Shown here: positions 32,579 through 39,002 of the stretch, piece after piece | Layout: each line of letters begins with the position of its first letter | Numbering within the stretch: position 1 is the first letter of the stretch | Assembly (NCBI GenBank): GCA_016293435.1 | Contig: JAEDEG010000012.1 | Coordinates: 1-39,002, forward strand | Direction: 5' to 3' | Origin: Clostridia bacterium | GTDB lineage: Bacteria > Bacillota > Clostridia > UMGS1810 | Length of the DNA: 39,002 nucleotides | Position numbers and translations under genes: made by a program | The notes under the pieces: generated by a model | What the model was told of the DNA's origin: nothing | Seen by the model: only the letters and a program-made list of their open reading frames with translations | Database searches by the model: none

Positions 32579-32607
32579 TTGCAAATTGGAATTAATTGTG
32601 GTATAAT
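32579..32607 (+). promoter_or_regulatory. Sigma-A promoter of secG
   Basis: TTGCAA (32579-32584), a 17-nt spacer and TATAAT (32602-32607) lie 39 nt before the secG ATG. Confidence 0.72.
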
Positions 32608-32646
32608 AACTAAAATAGTTTGATTTGGTATGGAGGTGTATATCTT

Positions 32647-32880
32647 ATGACATTGGCTTTGACAATAATACAAGTTATTCTCTCAATTGCTCTGATTGCT
32701 ATAGTTCTTTTTCAGTCAGGTGCACAGCAGGGTCTTTCCGGTTCAATTGCCGGCGGTGCTGAAACCTTCTTTGGCAAGAACAAAGCAAGATCGATGGACG
32801 GTATTCTTGCTAAATGTACAGCAGTTGTTGCATTTCTTTTCATAATAACTTCAATTGCACTTTTTATTTTTTCCAAATAA
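32647..32880 (+). CDS. secG: Preprotein translocase subunit SecG
   Basis: This 77-residue protein has two membrane helices (LALTIIQVILSIALIAIVLF and CTAVVAFLFIITSIALFIFS) around the conserved QSGAQQGLSGSIAGGAETFF and GKNKARSMDGILAK loop. It is the SecYEG channel partner that aids protein translocation. ATG 32647 follows GGAGG by 10 nt; a longer in-frame ATG at 32620 overlaps the leader. It is monocistronic, with its own promoter and terminator. Confidence 0.95.
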   Translation: MTLALTIIQVILSIALIAIVLFQSGAQQGLSGSIAGGAETFFGKNKARSMDGILAKCTAVVAFLFIITSIALFIFSK

Positions 32881-32894
32881 TCACAAAAGATTTT

Positions 32895-32931
32895 GCAGAG
32901 ATTTTAAGGCTCTGCTTTTCTTTTGCTCTTT
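32895..32931 (+). terminator. secG terminator
   Basis: Stem GCAGAG (32895-32900) with CTCTGC (32910-32915), a 9-nt loop, then a T-rich run on the plus strand. Confidence 0.7.
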
Positions 32932-32989
32932 TTACCTCCAATTTTGCATATATATCGGAGCATAAATGTTATTTTTAAAGATTAAATTA

Positions 32990-33031
32990 AAACCCCCCAA
33001 AGGTCAGACAAAAAGTCTAACGATTGGGAGG
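32990..33031 (-). terminator. Terminator of the 33-35 kb ABC exporter gene
   Basis: Read on the minus strand, CCTCCCAA and GTTAGAC pair (with G-U wobbles) with GTCTGAC and TTGGGGGG around a T-rich loop, followed by TTTTAATTTAA. It lies about 50 nt past the stop at 33080. Confidence 0.7.
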
Positions 33032-33079
33032 TACGATTTTGTACTCTTTTATTTAAAAAATGTTAAATTACAAATAATT

Positions 33080-34831
33080 TTAAATTGAAGTATACAAGCC
33101 GTAGAGCTTGGCATAATCGCCCCCCTTTGCCATTAGCTCGGAGTGAGTTCCTGTTTCGGAAATACCGTCTTTAGTGAGCACTATTATCTTGGTGGCATTT
33201 TTGATAGTGGTAAGGCGATGTGCAATGGTAAAGGTTGTGCGGTTTTTGGCAAGGCGTTCGAGAGATTTTTGCACAATGAGCTCACTCTCATTATCAAGGG
33301 CGCTGGTTGCCTCATCGAGAATGAGAATCGGCGGATTTTTGAGAAAGATTCTTGCAATGAAAATTCTCTGCTTCTGACCGCCCGAGAGCTTGATACCTCT
33401 TTCGCCTACATAGGTGTCGTAGCCGTCGGGCAGTGACATTATAAACTCATGAGCGTCGGCATTTTTGGCAGCTTTTATGATTTCTTCGTCTGTTGCATCT
33501 CTCTTACCATAGGTAATATTTTCTTTTACCGTACCGCTGAAAAGGTAAACATCCTGCTGTACAACACCTATGCTGTCGCGAAGTGACCTGAGCTTTATAT
33601 CCTTTATGGATATGCCGTCTATGGTTATATCGCCCCCGCTAAGCTCATAAAACCGCGGTATGAGGCTGCAAAGGGTGGTCTTTCCACCGCCTGAGGGACC
33701 TACGATTGCAATATTCTCACCCTTTTTGACATCGATATATATATTTGACAAAACCTCTCCGCCATCGGCTGAATATGAGAAAGTTATGTTATTAAAGCAG
33801 ATATCACCACTTACATTTTTCAGCTCTACAGCTTGGGGATAATCTTCAATTTCGGGCTTTACTTCCATAATCTCCGTAAAACGCTCGATACCGGTGATAC
33901 CCTTTTGGAATTGCTCGGTAAATTCTACGATCTTTCTTATAGAGGTAATAAGAGTTTGTATATACAAAATATATGCGACAAGGTCTGCTGCGGTAATATA
34001 CCCTTTTATCATAAATAGAGAGCCCGCAACAATAATCGCCACATACATTACACCGTCAAAAAAACGGGTACATGCCTGAAAGCGAGCCATATATTTGTAT
34101 GAAGTCTTTTTGCGGTTGAAAAACTGTGTGTTACCTTTTTCAAAGCGTTCTTTTTCTTTTTCTTCGTTGGCAAAGCTCTTTACCACTCTGATGCCAAGCA
34201 GACAATCTTCAACCTGAGAATTGAGCTCGCCTATCTGCTCTCTTTGCTTTTTGAATGCATCTTTCATGCCCTTGCGAAAAAACGCAACGGATATAAGCAT
34301 AAGCGGAAGAAGAGCAAAAAGCATAAGAGTAAGTGGCAGATTGATGCCGCTCAGAATAATAAAAGAGCCGATAATTTTTATGCCGCATATAAAAAGCTCC
34401 TCGGGGCAATGGTGCGCAAACTCTGTAATATCAAAAAGATCATTTGATATGCGTGACATTATCTGACCTACTTTGGCATTGTCATAGTAGCTGTAGGACA
34501 GTTTCATGAGATGCGAAAACAAATCGCGGCGCATATCGGTCTCAATGTGGGCGCCCATAACGTGACCGGTGTTTGCCATGTAATAGTTTGCCGCGGTATC
34601 GACCAAGCGTAAAAACATATACAAAAGTCCCATTCTGAGTACTGTGCCGATAAGCAAAGGCGATGCACCGAGCGCAGCCGTCTGGGTGATATAGCGCACA
34701 ATCATTGGCAAAACAAGCTCACACACGGTAGAAAGACTTGCACACAAAAGATCAAGTATAATTATTCCTATGTATGGCTTATAGTACTTTGAGAAAAACA
34801 GAAGCTTGCTTATTTTCTTTTTATTTTTCAA
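33080..34831 (-). CDS. ABC multidrug-type exporter half-transporter (homodimer type)
   Basis: This 583-residue protein has six membrane helices (about 15-310) and a nucleotide-binding domain: Walker A VGPSGGGKTTLCSLIPRFYE, Q-loop VVQQDVYLFSGTV, signature LSGGQKQRIFIARIFL, Walker B ILILDEATSALD with catalytic Glu and H-loop TIAHRLTTIKN. All ATPase residues are canonical, unlike the split pair at 24.5-28.1 kb, so it can act as a homodimer. The start is TTG (34831), 7 nt after GGAGG; no in-frame ATG is better. It is a single gene, divergent from the acetyltransferase. Substrate unknown. Confidence 0.92.
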   Translation of the reverse strand: MKNKKKISKLLFFSKYYKPYIGIIILDLLCASLSTVCELVLPMIVRYITQTAALGASPLLIGTVLRMGLLYMFLRLVDTAANYYMANTGHVMGAHIETDMRRDLFSHLMKLSYSYYDNAKVGQIMSRISNDLFDITEFAHHCPEELFICGIKIIGSFIILSGINLPLTLMLFALLPLMLISVAFFRKGMKDAFKKQREQIGELNSQVEDCLLGIRVVKSFANEEKEKERFEKGNTQFFNRKKTSYKYMARFQACTRFFDGVMYVAIIVAGSLFMIKGYITAADLVAYILYIQTLITSIRKIVEFTEQFQKGITGIERFTEIMEVKPEIEDYPQAVELKNVSGDICFNNITFSYSADGGEVLSNIYIDVKKGENIAIVGPSGGGKTTLCSLIPRFYELSGGDITIDGISIKDIKLRSLRDSIGVVQQDVYLFSGTVKENITYGKRDATDEEIIKAAKNADAHEFIMSLPDGYDTYVGERGIKLSGGQKQRIFIARIFLKNPPILILDEATSALDNESELIVQKSLERLAKNRTTFTIAHRLTTIKNATKIIVLTKDGISETGTHSELMAKGGDYAKLYGLYTSI

Positions 34832-34881
34832 AATTCATCCTCCGTTCTGATTAAATTTATATATCAATCCTGTACACAAAA

Positions 34882-34910
34882 TTGACAGTAATCTCTTCAT
34901 ATTATATAAT
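34882..34910 (+). promoter_or_regulatory. Consensus sigma-A promoter of the acetyltransferase gene
   Basis: TTGACA (34882-34887), a 17-nt spacer and TATAAT (34905-34910) lie 21 nt before the ATG. Confidence 0.82.
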
Positions 34911-34931
34911 AACATAAAAGGGGTTGTAATA

Positions 34932-35477
34932 ATGCATAAATATTTAACAAAAATTGTAGATAAATTTGAACTCGAAGAAATATTTAACAAAAAAATTTCC
35001 GTATCCGATGAACCCGAAACCGTTAGAGCTCAAAAAGAAAGACGCCTTATTGATGCCGAAAATGAAACAAAGCTTTATTTTTTTGGCTTTTTGGACGGCG
35101 AACCAATATGTGAGGGAAATGCCACAATATCCGTACATGACATACATACGCAAAACATTGATAGGATTATGGACGAAAAAACCGCGTATCTCTCTGCCTT
35201 TTTTACAAGAGAAGATATGCGCGGTATGGGATATTTTTCAAAACTGTATAACTTTATGGAAAATCACCTTAAATTGATGGGCTTTGAATATCTTACGCTT
35301 GGTGTTGAGCCCGGCGATCTGCATAACAAAGCCATATACAAAAAATGGGGATATGCTGAGCTTATATACTGCGGAGCCGAAGCCTTTGACGGTATAACGG
35401 TTGATGTGGAATATTACAGAAAAAAGCTCCATCTGTTTTGTGATTATGAAATTACAAAGTCAAAACAGATGCATTGA
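34932..35477 (+). CDS. GNAT family N-acetyltransferase
   Basis: This 181-residue protein has a GNAT core: AYLSAFFTREDMRGMGYFSK carries the acetyl-CoA pyrophosphate-binding R-x-x-G-x-G/A-like motif, followed by the helix LYNFMENHLKLMGFEYLTLG, then VEPGDLHNKAIYKKWGYAEL, the usual Asn-x-x-A-x-x-x-Y motif. The N-terminal ~60 residues are less typical. AAGGGG precedes the ATG. The acceptor substrate is unknown. It is convergent with the DMT transporter; a weak 6-bp hairpin (35481-35495) lies between them. Confidence 0.88.
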   Translation: MHKYLTKIVDKFELEEIFNKKISVSDEPETVRAQKERRLIDAENETKLYFFGFLDGEPICEGNATISVHDIHTQNIDRIMDEKTAYLSAFFTREDMRGMGYFSKLYNFMENHLKLMGFEYLTLGVEPGDLHNKAIYKKWGYAELIYCGAEAFDGITVDVEYYRKKLHLFCDYEITKSKQMH

Positions 35478-35495
35478 AATGTTCTGTATCAGAAC

Positions 35496-36353
35496 TTACA
35501 ATGACAAAAAAGCAACCGAGACTGTTCCGAGAATAACACCGGCAATCTGATATTTGGAGAGTTTTTCGTGATATATGAACAGAGAAATTGCCGCTGTTAC
35601 AATAATTCCTCCGGCGGAGCTTACCGGCTGAACTATTGATGCCGACATGCCGATAGTGTATAGGAGTAATATCATAAAGTTAGCCAGTCCGTTGGCAGTG
35701 CCGTTTAATATGGGCATATACCAAGCTTTTTTCATGGCCGGAGCAATTTCTTTTGTTTCAAATATTGCCGCCATAATTGCCATTGCTGCAGCAACAATAA
35801 CAAGAGCAATCACCATAAATTCACTGCTGAGCTTTGTGTCAAAGTCTACGTTCTGAACCTGCATTACCACAAGGCAAAGGCTGTTGCCCAAAAATGCGAG
35901 AACAACATATATAATCCATTTGAGAGAAATGGTGATTTCGCCCTCTTCTTTGTTTACAAGAGCAAGTGAGATAACAAGCAGAGCCAGCCCCGCATAGAGC
36001 TTCCATGATGTGGGCTCACCGTAATATATGATGCCGAAAAGTGCCGGTACCATAAGCGAATAGGAAAAAATGAGCGACGAAAGCGCGAGAGAGCCGCATT
36101 TGATTGCAAGCACAGAAAATACCGTAATTGACGCATAACCAACAGCAAATATTAACGAATATGGTATGAGAGACGAATTAAAAGTAAATCCGTCGCGATC
36201 GGTAAGCAGAAAGAAAATTGCAGCTGCCGCACAGACAATTGACGAGAATATGAATGTACCCTTTCCGTCTGCTTTGACACCGTATATTTTTTTGATAACA
36301 TTTTGAAATGCCGTAGCTAATATTACTAAAATGAGAAGTACAGCTGCCTTCAT
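35496..36353 (-). CDS. DMT superfamily (EamA-type) transporter
   Basis: This 285-residue protein has about ten membrane helices in two EamA-like repeats. The first is LILVILATAFQNVIKKIYG to LALLVISLALVNKEEG, and the second WIIYVVLAFLGNSLCLVVMQ to YQIAGVILGTVSVAFLSL. The conserved Gly/Pro end of each repeat (IIYYGEPTSWKLYAGLALL, LFIYHEKLSKYQIAGVILG) is present. The family exports amino acids, nucleotides or metabolites. GGAGG lies upstream of the ATG. No substrate can be assigned. Confidence 0.9.
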   Translation of the reverse strand: MKAAVLLILVILATAFQNVIKKIYGVKADGKGTFIFSSIVCAAAAIFFLLTDRDGFTFNSSLIPYSLIFAVGYASITVFSVLAIKCGSLALSSLIFSYSLMVPALFGIIYYGEPTSWKLYAGLALLVISLALVNKEEGEITISLKWIIYVVLAFLGNSLCLVVMQVQNVDFDTKLSSEFMVIALVIVAAAMAIMAAIFETKEIAPAMKKAWYMPILNGTANGLANFMILLLYTIGMSASIVQPVSSAGGIIVTAAISLFIYHEKLSKYQIAGVILGTVSVAFLSL

Positions 36354-36402
36354 GATTAATCCTCCGTATATTTTATGTCATTTTTCGAAAATATTCGGGT
36401 AT

Positions 36403-36431
36403 ATTATATCACAAGCACACAAAATCTACAA
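36403..36431 (-). promoter_or_regulatory. Candidate promoter of the DMT transporter gene
   Basis: On the minus strand TTGTAG (36431-36426), a 17-nt spacer and TATAAT (36408-36403) lie 50 nt before the ATG. Confidence 0.5.
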
Positions 36432-36483
36432 TTTGTTTTTTATATGAAATTGCGGTTATATAACTTAGCTATCTTGTCAAAAT

Positions 36484-37704
36484 TTACAATTGGCTCTTTA
36501 TATATTCCAAAACAGCTTCTTTTGTATTGATGCATCGATCCTCTATTACCGCACAGAGAGCATCATTCATAAGCTCCCCTACCCGAGGTCCGCGCTCAAC
36601 ACCCGCATCAATCAGGTCGGAGCCCGTAATTGAAAGCTGCTTGAGAGTTACGCACGGATTTTGAATTTTTTGAGCATTATACGAATTCAAAAACTTTTTG
36701 CATTCAAAATCGGGCGAATATATATTTTTGATGTCTGCCAAAGCCATAATAAATTCATCACTGTGCTTTGACATCATATATCTTACGGATATTTTGTCTG
36801 ATCCAAGCGGTTGGGACGCAAGTGTGCAAAGTGCAGAAACAGTGTCTATACTGTAGGTATCGGGCTTCAGACAATGCATAAAGCCTCTGACATCGGCCTT
36901 GCCAAAGCCATACAAAAGAGAGGCTATGCGATTTATATATACAGGTTTTATTTTGTCCATCTTTTGAGCATTGGCGCAAAAAGCATTGGTATTTTGAGCA
37001 ACCTGAGGAAAAACTTCACCAAACACATCGGCATAGGAGCATATGAGCTCGGGTGCTCTGATACCGCACACAAGCTTTTTAAATTCGGTATAAATTCTCT
37101 CGGCGGAGATGTTTGTAAGAAGATGTTTATTTGCATGAATGCTTTTGGCAGTTGAAGCATCAATATCAAAATCAAGCACCGATGAAAAACGCAGTGCTCT
37201 CATAATACGCAGACCGTCTTCGTTGAAACGCTTGTCAGCTTCGCCAACACATTTGATGACCTTATGCTCCAAGTCGCTGACACCGCCAAAGACATCTACA
37301 AGACCGTCGCGAGGGCTATAGGCAAGTGCATTTACAGTAAAATCACGCCTTGACAAATCTTCGCATAGATTACGGGTAAAAGAAACCTCCGACGGGCGAC
37401 GGTTATCAAGATATTCGCCGTCTATGCGATATGTGGTTATTTCAACATTTTCGCCGCTTGAAACAACGGTTACCGTGCCATGCTTCAAACCCGTTTCGAT
37501 AATACGATAGCCCGAAAAAATTTCAAGCATTTCATCGGGGGTGGCATTGGTTGTGAGGTCGAAATCGTGAGGTGTTTTGCCCATCATGGCATCTCTCACA
37601 CAGCCGCCCACAAGATATCCCTCAAAGCCTGATGAATAAAGCACGCTGAGCACTTTTGATATGCATGGGGGGATATTCATTTTCAGAGTATTTTGTATTT
37701 GCAT
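36484..37704 (-). CDS. cca: CCA tRNA nucleotidyltransferase (class II)
   Basis: This 406-residue class II nucleotidyltransferase has YLVGGCVRDAMMGKTPHDFD with catalytic Asp pair near 45-47, TNATPDEMLEIF, the RRDFTVNALAYSPRDGLVDV motif, and ERFNEDGLRIMRALRF-type NEDGLRIMRALRFSS. The long helical tail binds the tRNA. It adds or repairs the 3'-CCA end. ATG 37704 follows AGGAGAC; the in-frame ATG at 37749 has no site. No HD domain is evident. Confidence 0.92.
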   Translation of the reverse strand: MQIQNTLKMNIPPCISKVLSVLYSSGFEGYLVGGCVRDAMMGKTPHDFDLTTNATPDEMLEIFSGYRIIETGLKHGTVTVVSSGENVEITTYRIDGEYLDNRRPSEVSFTRNLCEDLSRRDFTVNALAYSPRDGLVDVFGGVSDLEHKVIKCVGEADKRFNEDGLRIMRALRFSSVLDFDIDASTAKSIHANKHLLTNISAERIYTEFKKLVCGIRAPELICSYADVFGEVFPQVAQNTNAFCANAQKMDKIKPVYINRIASLLYGFGKADVRGFMHCLKPDTYSIDTVSALCTLASQPLGSDKISVRYMMSKHSDEFIMALADIKNIYSPDFECKKFLNSYNAQKIQNPCVTLKQLSITGSDLIDAGVERGPRVGELMNDALCAVIEDRCINTKEAVLEYIKSQL

Positions 37705-37791
37705 AGTTAGTCTCCTATTGTGCCACGCTCTCGCACTGAAAAAGTACATTCTTTTTTGAGGAATACATCTTTCTTTAACATAATTATAGAA

Positions 37792-38016
37792 TTATTTTTC
37801 TGTCATATCTTTAAACTCAAAGGATTCGAAATTCATTTCTATTATGCGTTCTTCCTCGATTCCTTTTTCTTTAAGATACTTAACCATAAACTTTAATAAG
37901 GATGACTTTCCGCAACGTCTTATGCCGGTTATCACTTTAACGGGCTCCATATCGCAAAATGATATAAGCTTATTCAGGTATAAATCCCTGTTTTCCAATT
38001 CTTTTTGGGCAGACAT
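37792..38016 (-). pseudogene. Truncated AAA_14/DUF4143-type ATPase (N-terminal fragment)
   Basis: A 74-residue ORF starts MSAQKELENRDLYLNKLISF and contains Walker A VKVITGIRRCGKSSLLKFMV, then IIEMNFESFEFKDMTEK and a stop. This is the first sixth or so of the common ~400-residue AAA_14 plus DUF4143 ATPase; Walker B, sensor and the C-terminal domain are missing. The following bases (37705-37791) do not resume the protein in any frame I checked by eye. There is no strong ribosome binding site. It is most likely a decayed remnant. Confidence 0.75.
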
Positions 38017-38298
38017 TATGACACCATTTTATCGTTTGCTATAATAACACAAACAATTAAATTTGTCAAATTTTTGCAAACAAATGCAAAAACTTTATTC
38101 AATTGGTGTCTATTACAGCGATAACCTTCTTGTAATCAGAAAGTTTAATCTTGAATGTAATGTCGCTTAATATTTGTGTACATTATATATTGCAATTTAT
38201 ACGAAAATTTTTCTTTTCTTTCGGATATTGACATTCTGCATAAAAGAGTGTATATTTGACATATCCCACGAAGATACGGAGCAGAGAGGAGATTGTAT
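38017..38298. other. Very A+T-rich intergenic region at a compositional break
   Basis: It is about 20% G+C at 38041-38100. It includes a 20-odd codon minus-strand open stretch ending at 38099 (...SDYKKVIAVIDTN) that could be a gene remnant, and the promoter for the gene at 38299. No other gene is seen. Confidence 0.5.
38228..38256 (+). promoter_or_regulatory. Sigma-A promoter of the copper-amine-oxidase-N protein gene
   Basis: TTGACA (38228-38233), a 17-nt spacer and TATATT (38251-38256) lie 42 nt before the ATG at 38299. Confidence 0.72.
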
Positions 38299-39002
38299 AT
38301 GAAACGCTTTTTAATTCCTTTTGTCGCATTATTTTTGCTATGTTTTCCGTGCAGAATTGCCGCGGCAGAAGAAACTATCACGGTGACGGTCAACGGGTAC
38401 CGTCTGCTGTTTGATACTGCCCCCGTTATCGAGTCAGACCGCACCTTGGTTCCGCTCCGTGTCATCTTTGAATCCCTCGGTGCCACCGTCCGCTGGGAGG
38501 ACGCCACCCAAACCGCCGTTGCGGTCAAAGGCGATACGGAGATTCGGATTTCCGTGGACAATACCGAGATGCTGAAAAACGGCGAGGTTGTGGTTCTGGA
38601 TGTTCCGGCACGGCTGATTGACGACCGCACCTTGGTTCCCGTCCGTGCCGTATCGGAGGGTCTGAACGCCCAAGTCGACTGGCTGGAAGACGCCCGCCGT
38701 GTGGTGATTACCGCTGACGACAGCGGTATCGTCTATCCCTATACCGCACTGCGTCCGTCCGACCAGGCATTGCTTGCCGACCTGATTCCCGAACTGATAC
38801 AGGGCTATATCTCCGACGGACTGCCCGCCCTGTTTGAGGACCTTCCCGTCAAGGAAACCGTCAGCAGCGGTGCGGAGCCGGTTGCTAAGCTCCCTGCCAA
38901 ACTGTGGAACAATGCGGTATCGCAGATGATTTTGGAACTGCAGCTGGCGTCGGAATCCTACTATTCCTTTGATGATGCCCTGACCCTGACCGACGAAGAA
39001 AT
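38299..39002 (+). CDS. Secreted protein with copper-amine-oxidase N-terminal-like domains (partial, runs off window)
   Basis: The ORF is open to the window end (234 codons so far). It has a signal peptide (MKRFLIPFVALFLLCFPCRI, likely cleavage after AAA near residue 23), then two copies of the 'copper amine oxidase N-terminal domain' repeat: ITVTVNGYRLLFDTAPVIES with DRTLVPLRVIFESLGATVRW (about 27-68), and EMLKNGEVVVLDVPARLID with DDRTLVPVRAVSEGLNAQVD (about 90-128). A different helical region follows (SDQALLADLIPELIQGYISD). Such repeats are wall- or surface-associated in Firmicutes; despite the name no oxidase activity is implied. AGAGGAG precedes the ATG. G+C is far higher than in all neighbours (38 of 60 bases at 38461-38520), suggesting different origin or expression selection. 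Confidence 0.88.
   Translation, partial: MKRFLIPFVALFLLCFPCRIAAAEETITVTVNGYRLLFDTAPVIESDRTLVPLRVIFESLGATVRWEDATQTAVAVKGDTEIRISVDNTEMLKNGEVVVLDVPARLIDDRTLVPVRAVSEGLNAQVDWLEDARRVVITADDSGIVYPYTALRPSDQALLADLIPELIQGYISDGLPALFEDLPVKETVSSGAEPVAKLPAKLWNNAVSQMILELQLASESYYSFDDALTLTDEE

Noticed and set aside
35481..35495. Terminator between the acetyltransferase and DMT genes
   Set aside because: The stem is only 6 bp (GTTCTG-TAT-CAGAAC) with no T-tract; too weak to call.
38145..38630. 161-codon minus-strand ORF over the start of the G+C-rich gene
   Set aside because: It is antisense to a signal-peptide protein with recognisable repeats; high G+C creates long chance ORFs.
1..39002. CRISPR arrays, transposons, tRNA or rRNA genes, toxin-antitoxin or phage modules
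   Set aside because: No regularly spaced repeats, transposase motifs, cloverleaf-forming gaps or phage-like genes were seen on reading both strands; nearly all DNA is occupied by ordinary genes.

Overview
The window looks like a chromosomal segment of an anaerobic, spore-forming member of the Clostridia (Bacillota). The evidence is the spoIIGA-sigE sporulation pair, a 25-residue SpoVM-like gene, the Firmicutes-type operon yhbY-nadD-yqeK-LCP-rsfS-leuS, strong AGGAGG ribosome binding sites, consensus sigma-A promoters and generally A+T-rich DNA. I see no phage, insertion sequence, CRISPR array, rRNA or tRNA.

Layout. (1) 1-5.2 kb is a carbohydrate-type cluster. An AraC regulator is divergent from an operon of a zinc-less-looking MDR dehydrogenase, a Gfo/Idh/MocA oxidoreductase and a 658-residue protein with a probable (alpha/alpha) toroid. 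(2) 5.3-6.1 kb holds a DUF554 membrane protein, closed by a bidirectional terminator. (3) 6.1-13.5 kb, minus strand, is the housekeeping operon led by yhbY, with an AMP-forming acyl-CoA ligase downstream of leuS. (4) 13.7-16.7 kb carries an ldhA-type D-lactate dehydrogenase, a DUF1540 protein and a second acyl-CoA ligase whose promoter holds a perfect 16-bp palindrome. (5) 16.8-19.8 kb is a fur-like/znuABC-like metal uptake operon behind a consensus promoter with a perfect Fur-type box. (6) 19.8-24 kb holds a MATE exporter divergent from a DUF3737 protein and a TIM-barrel sugar isomerase, then an SDR oxidoreductase. (7) 24.2-28.2 kb has two microgenes (a 52-residue membrane protein and the SpoVM-like peptide) downstream of a heterodimeric ABC exporter pair. 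(8) 28.3-30.9 kb is a metal efflux operon: ArsR/SmtB repressor, free HMA metallochaperone, and a P1B ATPase lacking its own HMA domain. (9) 30.9-32.9 kb has sigE, spoIIGA and the divergent secG. (10) 33-37.7 kb has a further ABC exporter, a GNAT acetyltransferase, a DMT transporter and the CCA-adding enzyme. (11) 37.8-39 kb has a truncated AAA ATPase remnant, A+T-rich DNA, and then an abruptly G+C-rich secreted protein with copper-amine-oxidase-N-type repeats that runs off the window.

Working together: metal uptake (Fur-type box) and metal export (SmtB-type operator) form two separately controlled homeostasis modules. Pro-sigma-E, its SpoIIGA protease and SpoVM belong to the mother-cell sporulation programme. 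The housekeeping operon couples ribosome maturation and silencing, NAD synthesis, wall polymer attachment and leucyl-tRNA charging. No wholly new defence or mobile system is evident. The items most worth follow-up are the two microgenes at 24.2-24.5 kb, the Spo0A-like architecture upstream of spoIIGA, the uncharacterised sugar cluster at the left end, and the compositional break near 38.3 kb.
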